Assembly: GCF_002078875.1 (NCBI RefSeq)
Contig: NC_034410.1
Coordinates: 104,046,915-104,110,914, forward strand
DNA: 64,000 nucleotides
Source of the DNA: Numida meleagris
Taxonomy: Eukaryota; Chordata; Aves; Galliformes; Numididae
Direction of reading: 5' to 3'
A model generated the notes under the pieces. That model did no database searches and was not told the DNA's origin. It worked only from the letters and a program-made list of their open reading frames with translations. The position numbers were made by a program, and so were the translations under genes. How positions within the stretch are numbered: position 1 is the first letter of the stretch; each line of letters begins with the position of its first letter. Positions 49,121 through 61,391 of this stretch are shown piece after piece.

Positions 49121-50633
49121 GCAAGGTTAAGACATACACAATTGAAGCACAATATTGGTGTGTTCTAGTAATTTGTTAATAACATTTGCTAATAAAATTG
49201 CTAGTGTGTCACTGTTAATCTGAAGCTCCCATGTCTCTTTATTTTCCAAGTACCAAATGCTTGTCCAGTCAGGGATTAAATGGTAAAAATAAAATATTAA
49301 AGAATAATACTAGCAGTCTGTCTGCCTAAGAGATAACTTGAAATAGTGTGCAAGTGAAACTAATGTTAAAAAAGCAAAGATGATGGATAGGGAAGACTAT
49401 CCTTCATCCAAAAGGGCAATGTGGCAATTTTTATCCCATTCGCAGAAATGACGACTCAGCCTCATACATTTATGATACGAAATTTCAGAGAAACTGTAGG
49501 TTGCTCTCAGTGGTTTAATTTCTAATTTGTACCATCCTGAAGCTCTAAAATCTAGTGTGGAGAGTAAAAACAAAGCAAACTAAACTTGGGCTGAAGAAGA
49601 GTATGCCTTTCTTGCCAAATTGTCAGCAACATCTTTCTGCTCTTGATGTCCTTGTTGCCCCTCTACTCATCACCCTGAAGGTAAATTTTGTGCGTCCTCC
49701 TTTCTCAATCTGGTTCATGCTACAACTATTTCCAGTAATTATAATTTATTATTTATTTATAATTGATCATAGCTAATCATTCTCATCCATTTTCTTTTTA
49801 ATTAATCCATATATTAGTTTGTTGTAAAGATGATCAACAGTATTTTAGCAAAATTCAGAGAGCAATTCTATATTACTATATATGTGTATATTATAATATT
49901 ATAATATAATATTAGAGATGTGTTTCATTTCCCTGTTCTTTTCTTTTTCTAATTAAGGTGAAGCATTTGTTTTAAGACATATGGTTACAAGATTAGTGTA
50001 GGTGTATGATGTCTTTCTTCTGGGAGAAAATCCAAGGAAAAGTGGAGATACAGAGATGCCAATATGCACAACAGTTTGCACATTACTCTGAGCAGAATTA
50101 TTACCTAACTATTTATTTTTCAGGGATGATAATTGTCAAAGATACAATACAGACTTAGAGTTAGCATTCACTTAAATATACTTTTTCCTTCCAAACTGAT
50201 AAATTGTTTTGAATGTTTTAATGCTTTTCTTCAAAATGTGGAATTTACCATGGTTAGATAATGAAGATGAAAGGCTATGTCCACATGAAAAACGAGAAGT
50301 CTATTGAATACAGTGATAGAGCGTATCAATTTTTGTGCCTTTATAAAATGGCCTAGCATGCATTTAAGCATAAGCATACCAGAAGGACAGAAATGTGTCT
50401 TCCTTATCTTGTGTGTTATTCAACTATAATACATAAAAACGTTCAAACTTAATTAATTAGGAGGACATACTTTTATGTCAGAGTACTGTGATATTTCACA
50501 TCAGTGAGACTATCCACATGTCTCAAGTTAAGCTAGTAAAATGCATTTTTATGAATAAGATTCTTTTTTTCCTAGAAAAATATATTTTTTCATAATTCAG
50601 GGTATTTATTTATCAAGTTTATATTCTAGAAAA

Positions 50634-50699
50634 GTATATATTATATATGGATATATGGACATATATGGATATATTATATATGGACATATTATATATGAA
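50634..50699. repeat. AT-rich tandem array (ATATGGACAT-type units)
   Basis: Imperfect repeats of ATATATGG and GGACATAT words. It ends exactly where the CR1 fragment at 50701 begins, so the LINE probably integrated into or at the edge of this array. Confidence 0.85.
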
Positions 50700-50700
50700 A

Positions 50701-50876
50701 CAGGTTGGCCAAGGATGTTGTGGATGCCCCATTCCTGGAGGCATTCAAGGCAAGGCTGGATGTGGCTCTGGGCAGCCTGGTCTAGTGGTTGGCAAATCTG
50801 CACACAGCAGGGGGGTTGAAACTAGATGATCATTATGGTCCTTTTCAACCCAGGCCATTCTATGATTCTATGATTA
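50701..50876 (+). mobile_element. CR1 LINE 3' end, short, plus strand
   Basis: The last about 30 codons of ORF2 (GCCCCATTCCTGGAGGCATT region, ending at the stop in CTGGTCTAG near 50778-50786) are followed by the 3' UTR with CTAGATGATCATTATGGTCC. The tail ATTCTATGATTCTATGATTA ends the element at 50876. The tail is well preserved, so this is one of the younger insertions despite its length. Confidence 0.94.
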
Positions 50877-51765
50877 TATCATACTAGGAAAGTAACAGCG
50901 ATGTTTTCTCTATTATGTTTTTCAACAAGATTTTCCTTATGTTTATTTTCTACAACATTTTTCAGAGTCAACTTACGACAGAACTTGTGAACCGTGGACA
51001 AATATTATAAATTATTCACAGAAATTAAATTACAGTTTCTTAGGATTGATTTTTAGAATACTTTCATTATCTTAATTAAGTTAATTCAAAAGCATAAACA
51101 TGCCACATAAGTCATGTTCAAAGAAAACCACTAGAAATGCATCTAATAATCAGATTAATTTATAAACTTATTTTGTCATTTCTGTGCTTTAGATATAGCA
51201 TTTTTTCGTGTTTTCACACTTTGTTTTATCTTACAGAGAGGGATGTGGCCATTTACAAGAGGTAGTATTGGACTTCTTAGCTCAAAACTCATTGAACAGC
51301 CTGAACTGCTGCTTGTTATCGCTTGATTCGCTTGATTTTGGAAGCAGTAAAAACATTTTTTGTTGTGTTTTTTTTGTTTGCTTTTTGTTTGTACAAGAAT
51401 GCATCATATTAAAGACAGTATAATCTAATTTAAATTAAGGAATCATTAATAGCATAAGTAAAATTATCCTATTCAGGTGAGAAATACTAAAAAGTATTTG
51501 ACAATGATGATCCAACTATGGAAGACCTTGGAGTCTCTTCCTTCAATATATAAATACTAAGGAAGAACTTGCATCTGAAGGAGTTGTGGAAACTTGGATA
51601 GATTCCACATCTGACCTAAGGACATGTGGAATAAGAATAAAGCCAAATAAAGCCTGCTGGTTAAAAAAAAAATATGACTTTTATTTGTCAGTGATTTCTA
51701 TGTTTAGGGAACAGGAACATTTCTTTGAAAAAGTAAGGAAGCTTAGAAAAAGATTAGTTTATGAA

Positions 51766-51783
51766 TTATTATTATTATTATTA
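51766..51783. repeat. (ATT)n microsatellite
   Basis: Six ATT units. Confidence 0.93.
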
Positions 51784-53337
51784 GCTATTTCAGTTGGTTT
51801 CTTATTTTTAGAATTACTCACGGTGAAGTTGCACTTCCTGTGCCAATACTCTGTTATTGATCAGAGCTATTAGGAGGAAAGGGTTATGTTCTGATGACAG
51901 AAAAAAAAACCATACATAAAAAATACTATAAGCATTGTGTTCAACTCCAAAAGGTCTGATGGGTGAAGAGCTAAATTCAAACATCTATGTTTGCCACTGA
52001 AACACTGGGGAAAACAACACAAGAACATTCAAGCTTTTTTTCCGACCATGCAATCTGTCATCACTGTAAGCACTGCTGTCTGCTCCGCTGTTTTCCAGTG
52101 CCAGTGCTGTGCTCAGTTGCCATCTGCCAGTCTTCACTAATTGCTATCCAGTTTATACTTCTAGTCACTCATTTTTCTTTTGGGCAACAGTAAGTTAAGA
52201 TTTGCTGTTTGTGAAATACTCAGATTTTAAAAAACTTCATCATGAAAAACTGAACATTATTGAGTTTAGGATTCTAAAATAATGTTTTTATTTTGATGAT
52301 TCACAATATGTGAAATAAGTACTCTAAGATTACTATAATTTTAAGACACATTTACATACTGGATGTTTATATTGCAAAGAACAGACTTCAGCTCCTGACT
52401 CTTACTGTATACTTGTATGTGTTATGCCTGCTTCCCTGAACATGCAGCTAGGTGCTCCCTAGTTTATCTAGGTAACCCTAAAAGGCCAACAGTAGACTCC
52501 TGGCTGCTTCCCTTATCCTGCAAGAAAAGTCATGCTGTAAATTTTCTGAAGGAGTCAGTTTTTGTGTTGAAGAGGTGTTGTGTTGCTGCAATTCCAGATT
52601 AAGCCAATATTCCTTTAGGAATTACTGCCAATTGGTAAAAGGATGAGGAAGCCTATAGATTTCTTTCACTTATCCTAAAAGCCATACAAACCCTTGGCAG
52701 TTCATCTGCCAAGTTCTCTAAATTTCAGAATCTGTGCCATGATTGCCCAGGAGGATTTTCTGTTTCAATAGTGCATGTGAATTTGACAATTTGAGATCAG
52801 ACAAAGTAGTTTGCTGGTCACTTGTCTCTGCTTTCCATGCCTAGCAGTTACCAGTGAGAAAGGCTGTTTAATACCCTGTGTAAAATTTCAATTTGCTTTT
52901 CAGTAATTTGTAGCAAAGAGCACACATTTTATATTTCTTCTGTGTAAGAGGCAGAACAAGACATTTGTGTATGTTTGATCAGGAGTGTTCTGCTTGCAAT
53001 AAACCCAGTTTCAGTAAGATAATCCAAAACCTCTAAACTAGCAATTGAACTTACTACATAACCATCTCTTTCATTTTTATGCATGAGTTGTATAATTCTA
53101 TGAGATTTTACTTTAAACTAGAATTAAATTACACTTATACTTTCCAGTAAATTGTCTTTGCTTAAAGTGCCCTAAAATCTATCCAGCCAGAAGTTAGTCA
53201 GTCAGTTACAGAGCTCAGAACATCCAGGGTGAGGGAGCCCTTTCCCATCTTAGTCAACAGGCCATGGAAATTCATGACACTTTCTTGTTCTTGATTTCTA
53301 AAGGCTTTTTTTTTTTATCTTTTATGCACAAAGATAG

Positions 53338-53391
53338 GAATCTATCCCGTTCATCTCCAAAAACGACCTGCTGCTGACCAAAGCTGAGCCG
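53338..53391 (+). other. Candidate 54-nt micro-exon (unproven)
   Basis: A T-rich tract (53305-53323) and an AG at 53336-53337 precede 54 bases. They are open in one frame only and in complete codons, giving ESIPFISKNDLLLTKAEP, and are followed by a strong donor CCG|GTGAGTGATG. The segment has three CpGs, which are rare in the surrounding DNA. The other two frames stop. An AAAG a few bases before the chosen AG is a competing acceptor that would bring a TAG in frame. I do not recognise the peptide, and neighbouring exons are not visible. It could be a cassette exon of a gene spanning the window, a non-coding RNA exon, or chance. Confidence 0.3.
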
Positions 53392-56300
53392 GTGAGTGAT
53401 GCTCATTGCACCTCTGTGAGTTCATATTTAAGAAAGGGTAAAAAATGCAATGCAGCAGCTTCTGTCCCAGAGAAAATGTGAAACAGCCATGCAGACACCA
53501 AGGTCAGTGCAGAAGGAGGGCAGGAGGTCCTTTTATAGTTACTAGTTTATGATGGACTCTGAAAAAAAAACACCAAAAAAACACCTGTTACTGAGACTTT
53601 TGATACATTTTTGCCATTTTAATTTTGAAGAAGAATGTTTTATTTTCCTTATTAGACATAGCTGTCTCTAACTTGAGAGTCAGTGGCTCACGAAGTTTGA
53701 TTGCACAAATAACATTTATCTGCTCCTTGCTAAATTTGTTTGCCTGATACTCAGACATATCAGAGATACTGATTTGTCTAAATCTTTTATCACCAAGCAG
53801 TTGTAAGTCCTTTCTTCCTTTTCCTTTCTTCCTTTACCCTACTTCCATGCAGCTTTGAACTAATACTTTCTCTAAATGTCATTCAATTTTTTTTTAATTT
53901 ATTCTAATATATATATTTTCAGAAAGAATGTGTTTTTTTCTGACCTCTTAATCTTTTCTCTGGTGGGAAGTCTCACAAATGTATATAGTTGCTATCTAAA
54001 TTACTGCCTTTAAAAGCCTAATTTTTGTTTTTGAGATGACTTCTTTTTTTAGCTATGGCTATTCCTGTCATGTCTAATATCTTTCTCATATTTGTTCCTG
54101 TCTAGGTCGAAGTCTGAAAATAGGTACAGAGCCGTCCACCCTGCTCAAGCTTTCCCCTTCCATAATAGCCTCAGAAATTTTCCTGTAATATATCTTTTTG
54201 GTCTTTGAATATATGACTGCATCCTCAACACAATAAAGCTCATGTATTATCTTAGTGTAATGGAAATCCCATATCGAGCATTGTCAAGAATACCCTATCA
54301 TGTCCCATCAAGTCCTAATTGGCTTGGTGAAACTAAAAGTTAAATACTGAAGGATAGTGCAGTTGTTGAGCAAAGTCCCTCATGATCCTTGTGCTTTTCA
54401 CTTGTTCTCTATCTGCTCACCAGATGTTTCCTACTGAAATTAATTTTTAATGTGATGTCACATGCATATAAAACTGAATTTTAAAAAAATTGCTAACACT
54501 ATCAAAACTTCTTTTTAGCTGCTGTTAGTAAGAATATTCACTGTTGTCCTAGTATTGTCCTGTATTTGTCCAGATCCAATGAATCTCCGTATTTTTATGC
54601 AAAGTATTGAGATACACTATATAGTGAATTATATAAATATGAAACATTTGTGATTTGGTTGGTCTTTTTAATCCTGAGTGCTGCTTCAGATTTTAAGAGA
54701 AGTTCACTTTCCACAGATCAGCCAAGAGTATGGAGAAAAAAAAATAAATGACAAATATAGTTTAATGCTATAGGTCTATTTTCACTGTCTTCTCCAGAGA
54801 AAATCAATTCTCCTTCTTAGACAAGAAGATGTTTAAACATAGTTCTGGTAAATTGTAGTGCTCCCCTTGGCCTTTGCTTCTTTCTCTCCTTTTTCTTTAC
54901 CACCTCCTCCTTCTCTTTCCCTGTTATTGCCAGTACAGTGGAAAAATATTACTGCAGTCTATGATATTGCAAGTCTGTCTATTCAAGATATTTCACCTTT
55001 TGAATTGTTGTGCACAAAAATATTTGCACTGCTGTATGTTCCAAAAAGCAACCATAGAAAACAAAATCTGTCAGGTCGGCGAGTCACAGTACTTTTATTG
55101 TACAACAGAACTTGCCAAACTCTCTGAAGCACTTCAGTTGGTGAAAAAAGTGATTTATTGATAGAGAAAATTGATCCTTACAATATTCTTAATATATGCT
55201 CTTGGGCAGTGCAAGTGTCAGCCAGCTACAGATCTAATCCATAGTTACTCAAAGACAGAATAAGACTATTAGCTATTTTAGCCTGCAAGTTTTCTTGTGA
55301 AATTCAGATTGTTGTTTCCTCTCTTCTATGGTCCCTTAGCAGTACTTTGTAGAATCTTAAGTGACTTATTTCTTTTAACCTCTTCACACCTCTGAGAGGT
55401 CTCATTTATTGCCACTTATTTTTTCTAAGAATAAAATTAATATTCCTTTAAAAAATTTTATTTTATGGATTGTTTACTTCCCAAAGAACTGAAAATCAAA
55501 CATTGCTTTCATAAGTATTGCAGGATCCAAAGGTTTATAGCAGAGATTTTAGGGGAGGTTTCTTTGAGAGAGACAACAAGAATAGATCCATAAATAAGAA
55601 GTTTCAAAAAAGGCAACAGAATACATTGAGTAAAGCAAAGTCTCAAAAAGCCTTTAAAAAATGTCTTGCTCAATGCATAAAGATATTAATTAAAAAAGCT
55701 TTTGTCATATAAATGTGTGAGAGGTATCAAGAAAGGAACCTTTAGCTCAAGGTTAACTTTTTGTGTGAGTGGATCATCAGATAACCAAATTTGTAAGCTA
55801 AAGAATGGTGACAAAAGTACATAAAAATAAAAGCCTTGTGAAAAAAAAAGAAAAACTTACCTTCTTCTAGGTGTAATATGTGAACAAGATAAAACTGATT
55901 TTATTAATGAACATGTGTGATTTAAAGCTTCAGTGGGAAAAAGAACAAAAATTAAAAAACACAATTATTTTCATACTTAATTGCTTTTTTATCCCAATAG
56001 CATTATATTCTATTTTAAAAATAATCCATAACTTTAGTGCTCGATGACAAAAAGCACGGAAATATTGTTTTCATTTTTTTACTGCTTCTACAAAAATTTA
56101 ACATGTTTTCTCAGATTTTCAGAAAATCTGTGAGGAGCTCGAAAGCCATGTAGGATTAATACAGGTGTATTCTTGTAGGAAGAATGGTCACCCCACAGTG
56201 GCAACAAAAGAATAACTGGAATTCCACTGCCTTGTGAGGCACAGGTTGTCATGGGGATAGCCAAGGCTGTCTGTAAATGGTTCATTTTACTCAGTAGCAA

Positions 56301-57173
56301 TGCTACTGCGCTGCAAAGATCGTTAATATTTCCCTTAATTTCCCCACCATTGTTGCTGGTTTAAAACGGTACTGATGGCTGCCTATTAGGCATCAAGGAA
56401 GGCTGCATGAAAATCGTGTTCGTCAAACCACTGTAACTTTTACAGTACAAACTCTCAGAAGTAGAAATTCAAGATTTTGACAGAAGTATTTGTTATGACT
56501 GAAAATGCACTTCATATTCTGTAAGCACTGCAGTATCACACAAGTGACACCAGAGACTGAAGGCTTAATTTTAAGTCTAAAATTTAATGTTCAATAGGTA
56601 AATCTCAGGAAAGAAAATCCTGGAAGGGATGGAGAGAGGCAGCGGGTAGTGCTCACCTCTACATGTTCAAGTTCTGAAAGATCAGCCACTCAGTTTCACA
56701 AGTTCAACTTGTATTTTGCTGACTCTTCACAGTGTTGTGTAGCAGTATTTGAATACAATATTGACATTACTTAAACTCTGTTTAGACTAGTAGTACTGTA
56801 TAATTACATTCAGCCATTGTCGTGCATGTTCTGACAAAGATGTGGAATAGTAATGACTAGCATTATATTGTGATGACTTGGATAATCAATGTCTGTATTT
56901 GAATGACCTGGAGTGAACAGATCAATCGCCGAGTGTAATAGTTCACAACAGACCCAATAAAAGAGATGAAATCTTTTTTCACTGTGCTAATAAGAGAAAG
57001 AGATTCTCAGTTTACAAAAAGTTTGTTTCTCTCTGGCACCAAAATTTCAGTTGGGAATGAAAAATGTCTTAACAAGTGCTGGTTGTTTTTTTTTGTTGTT
57101 TGTTTTGTGTTTTTTTTTTAATTTTTATGGCCATGGTGAATTGTTTTCTGAGAGATTACAAAGTAAAAACAGA

Positions 57174-57196
57174 TTATATATATATATATATATATA
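57174..57196. repeat. (TA)n microsatellite
   Basis: About eleven TA units followed by AAAGGG. Confidence 0.94.
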
Positions 57197-57384
57197 AAGG
57201 GATATTTCTTGCGGTCTGTGCCAGTTTGCTCTATATTTTGTAGCTGCAGCGAAACTTGTTTTCCTGCTTCATCTCCCTCAAAGCACAGATTTTGAGACGA
57301 CAGGTCTATATAATAGGGAATACAAAAGAAAAGGTGTGTTGAAAAATGCACTTTCTTATAAAGGCTGCAGGGTTTCAGGAGGAC

Positions 57385-57930
57385 TTTTTAAAAGTTTGGA
57401 AAGTAGACAGAAGAGGAGAAGAATGTAAAGCACAAGAGCTACAGGGCACACTGGGAGGCATCAGGGAAAGCAACTGGAAATAGATAAATAAATACACACT
57501 TAAAACAATGCACAGAAAGACTGAGATGGAGAATGAGGTAGAAATCAGTGGAACGATAAGAAAAATGAGAACATGAAGGTGGGTAGCCGGAGAGGATGAA
57601 GAGCAGCAGGGGAGGAAAAATAAATAAGAGATAAAGAAGGGGAAGAACAAGAAGGAAAGGAAAATGAAACCTGAGTGAGCAAAAAAAAAAAAAAGAAAGA
57701 AAAAAGATTAAGAAAAAAATCAATTGCACAGGGCTGGAAGGGAGAAGATACTGAGATACAACAGTGATATAAAAGCTGTAGAAATGATTGTGTAGGTTAT
57801 ATAAGAAAATAAGAGAAGTAAAGCAAGATAAGGGGAAAGGATGAGGGATCAGAAGGAAAGAGAAAAAGAAGCAATTAGGAAAAAAGAAATTACACTGAGT
57901 TGCAAAGGCCAAGAGGATGGACTAGGTATA
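57385..57930. repeat. Purine-rich (A+G) stretch, about 550 bp
   Basis: The plus strand is dominated by A and G, with many AGGA, GAAG and AAAGA words and an A14 run followed by GAAAGAAAAAAG near 57680-57700. The minus strand therefore shows a long low-complexity open frame (57439-57912, rich in Phe, Leu and Ser), which is a by-product and not a gene. Such tracts can form intramolecular triplexes. Confidence 0.8.
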
Positions 57931-60930
57931 CATCAGCAGAATTAGTCAAATCTGAGGTACATTATTACTGGTTAATGATTCTTGACTAAAGCCCTACAAA
58001 TAACTGATTTTGTGTTTGAGCTATGAAACTGAAAAGTGGAGGGGAAAGAATCAGTTTATTTCATACTTAATTCACTTAAAAAAAGACAGCTCTCAACAGT
58101 GGAAAGAACGTGAATCTGTATGCAGTGCAAGATGTATTTTTTTTTCCAAATATTTTATGGGGTTTTGTAACTATTTCCTATGATGGCACTGGTTGTTCCT
58201 TAGTCTAAGATACCTGTGGATTCACACTGTCCTAGGTAGATCCTATGACATCCTAATCAGAATTATTTTCTCTCTCTGACTCAGCAAAACCTTACACAAA
58301 GTAGATACTGACAACATCCCAACCTCAGCACATACTGGAAGGATAAATTCAGGGAAGAATCACACCTTTTGGTTGTCTAACCGCAGTGCTAGAGAGTTAT
58401 TCCTCTTAGCATAAAGGGTTTATGACTGTGCTGGGAGATAAAGGAAGGTTTCCAAGCTCCCAGAACTCAACACTTGCCCACCATCACATCTTTGTGCAGT
58501 CTCAGGATGAGATCTGGGAATGGCCCTAAGAACAAATAATGTGGACAGAAAGATGCAGGAGTTGAAAAATCATTTCATTTCAGCAGATCTAGAGGCTCCT
58601 CAAATATGACATAAAATGGTATGGCAAGAATATTTGAATATATATGAAGGTAAGAACTGTTTCCAGTCCTATACACACAGGATTGTTGTGAAAGATCGCA
58701 CTGGACACCTCCAGGCACTAGTTTTCAGTCCAGACTTCTTACACTCAAAATGAGTCTGTGTGAGTTCTTGCTTCTTGCACCTATCTCTATTATTTTATTT
58801 TTATCAAATCTATTTAGCAAAATCAGCTTCTATTTGCAAAATGTCTCTATTTAAACTTTGTAAAAGAAACGGGAAACAACAAATCCTTCACCAAAATACA
58901 AGATCATAGCTCAAACAGCATAAGAAAGTATTGGTGGTTACAGGAATTATATCTCAGACTACCTGAAAAATATAGGAGTGAATTCAACTGCAGAAACTGT
59001 AAGAATATAATATTATGGATTTATTTTTTCTAAAATCATTCTTAGATGAAAAATAGTGAAAAGCAGGTATGATTCTTTTAAATCTATTGACTTGTGCCCA
59101 TAACAATATAATGTCAGATGTCAAAATGTCCAGCTATTTGACTTGATGACGAATGAAGAGCAAGATAACAGGAATAAACCAAGAAAAGAACATTGATTTG
59201 CATGTATTTGTCCTGTCCTCTATTCAAACAGATGAAAATGTAAATGTCCTGCAGCTTGTTTGTTGCTGGAGTCATGCATTATGTAAGACAAAAAAAAGAT
59301 AAGCACACTGAGAATTACATTTTTATTTGTGCAGCTCATGTCATCACTATAGTCACCCGATGGAAATATTGTCCCATGATTCACCACTATTGCCTTGGGC
59401 AAATCAATATTTTATTGTTCATTTTTCTTCATTCTACAGGGGTATCTGGGCTAACCAATGCAAGCAGTACTTTGGTGCCCTTTATGATTCCTCTAACATT
59501 CTCCCATGTCTGTGCAAATAGACCTCTTTCCTTGAGTTGTGCAGAGCAAGTATAAGTGCTTGGAATTTGCTTTCTAAGCAAAGAAGATAAAGTGTTGCAA
59601 TCGTAGTGAAGTTTCTGGAAAATGCTTAAGGTATGACTGACCACAGTAGGATTCCTGTGGAAAGCATAATATAAACCCCAGATTTGATTAAAACTTTTCC
59701 AAAGTGAACATTCTGTAAAATGGCAATGGCTAGTGCTGCCATGTTTGTAAAGAGGAGAGCAAATTTCAACAATCACTTTCTTTGATCAAGCAAAAGGCTA
59801 GAAAAAAAAAGAAATTTTAGGTGAAATTGTTAGAAATAATGAGTAACCAAAGGCATAAAAAGTATGCAGGTTAGTACAGGGAAATCCAGTGAATATACTA
59901 GAAGTATATGAAGGAGGAAACTGACAATATGTATGTGTATAGGAGGAAAATATAACTTTAATGACTACCGTAATAGAGAGGAAATACAGGGAAAGGTATT
60001 GCTAATGCAAAATACATACGTGTTAATTATACTAAAATGTTAAAATGATCTAAAATCAAAAAATATGTTAAAATGTGCAAAATTTAAAGTCTCGTGAAGA
60101 TTTGTACAAGCGTAATCTGGTACAACTAGAAAATCTTGAGAGAAAGTGAAAGGAAAATTACAAAAAATCTTGTGGATATTTCTGGGAAAGAGATTATATC
60201 TTAGTCTGAGAACACACCAGACTGGAAAGGACTAAGAAAATCAGAAACTGGTGAATTTTCTAGGGGACAACATGAAAAAAAAAAATATTGTAACTAAAAT
60301 GATGCAGAATATCATAGATAAAAATAAAGAAATAAATTTTAAAAAGAGCTACACAGCAAGAAATTCCAGAATAAATGGTCTTCTAGGAGGTTGTACTGAA
60401 AAAAAGACACAATATCGTGTTTGAACATGAGCACATTTTAAGATCACAAAAACAAATTGTAAGAAAAAATGAGATAATATGTTACTGGGGATTGCTGTGA
60501 AAGAGTAGAGAAAATATGAACCTGAAATATAGTCTCAAGTTGCAGTCTCTGACTAAAGTCCTGTTGGTATTAACAAAAGGTTTCACACACCTTTCTGCAT
60601 CACATCAGAGCCACAAGAAATAGCTGCCTGCAAAGTGAAAGGGTAAAAGTAAAACCGTGGAGCAATTGCTAAGACGATGGATATTTTGACTTCGAAGGTA
60701 GCAGCTCTGCTTGTAAAAAAGTACACTCTGAAAAGTGAGCATTTTTGAAGGAGAGCATCTGATGTTGTAAATTCACTATGTTACTGTATGAATTGGAAAA
60801 AATCCTGTTACACATAACACTTGTTTTTTCAATTCTTATCTACCATAAATAGATCTAACTTTCAGCAAAACCGTGGATGAGCAATTCCTAAATGTTTTCT
60901 GCAGTTTCAGCCCGTTAAGAAGGGACTTGT
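57931..60930. other. A-rich stretch, no gene seen
   Basis: The plus strand is A/G-skewed through about 59780-60560 as well. No recognised repeat. Overlapping frames on both strands at 59220-59776 have no domain. Confidence 0.55.
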
Positions 60931-60977
60931 AAGCCAACATAATAAAATAGGAGATATTGCTTTCAGAGCAGCCCTCA
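60931..60977 (-). mobile_element. Mariner left end, orphan fragment
   Basis: Read on the minus strand: TGAGGGCTGCTCTGAAAG, then CTCCTATTTTATTATG and a GGC...ACAA word. This is the left end of the same mariner family as 61392, followed outward by TA (60978-60979). The rest of that element is not recognisable at lower coordinates. It points in the opposite direction to the element at 61392, with the two left ends facing each other across 414 bp. Confidence 0.83.
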
Positions 60978-61391
60978 TACATCAGTTATGCCTACATTGT
61001 GACCACTGCATAAAAGCAGAAGAAAGGGTTGTGTGAGGCTCTATAAACATTTGGGCTCTCTCATATCTTAAGTTCTAGAATTGTTCATTCCAGGCAGAGT
61101 TTAACTGTACTATTGGTCAGCTTAAAATATCAGTTAGCCTAAATGCGGACAAAATGCTGTCCATGTTCCTACAGCTATACAACCCCCTTTCAGTTTCAGC
61201 AAGTGGTATTTTTGCTTCTTTCAGATAAAAAACAACAGCAACAAAACGCATCAAAACAGCTATAGCTTACAAATAAAGCTATAGTTTCCAAATGATTTAA
61301 GGAAGCTAAATGTATCAAAATTAAGTGGAAAATACTCTGCTGGTACAGAATTGGATGACAGGGGAAACATTCACCTCTTAGAAGTCAGATA
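60978..61391. other. Spacer between two facing mariner left ends
   Basis: AT-rich with no recognised repeat. TA dinucleotides bound it on both sides (60978-60979 and 61390-61391). Confidence 0.55.

Larger units (their letters stand above)
46656..50633. other. AT-rich stretch, no confident gene
   Basis: Simple repeats at 48554 and 49098 and an AT palindromic patch at 49873-49915 are listed separately or among the findings. At 47090-47150 a CATAGAAATGTAGAGATAG word followed by CAGTCCATCTTCCTGCC resembles a very old minus-strand CR1 end. I rate this as weak. A CAG/GTAAGA donor-like word occurs on the minus strand at 48150, without a convincing exon. Confidence 0.5.
50877..57384. other. AT-rich stretch; one exon-like segment; no confident gene
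   Basis: Two exon-like segments (53338-53391 plus, listed next; 55861-55927 minus, see findings) and simple repeats at 51766 and 57174 are present. A pyrimidine-rich CTTCC/CCTTT patch lies at 53810-53850. No repeat family is recognised. Confidence 0.5.

Noticed and set aside
57439..57912. 157-codon minus-strand frame rich in Phe, Leu and Ser (membrane-protein-like)
   Set aside because: It is the antisense of a purine-rich tract; low complexity alone keeps it open. No start context or domain order.
58584..58649. Exon-like segment (TTTCAG acceptor, GAAG|GTAAGA donor)
   Set aside because: All three frames contain stops and there is no CpG or composition signal. Probably chance; only a non-coding RNA could use it.
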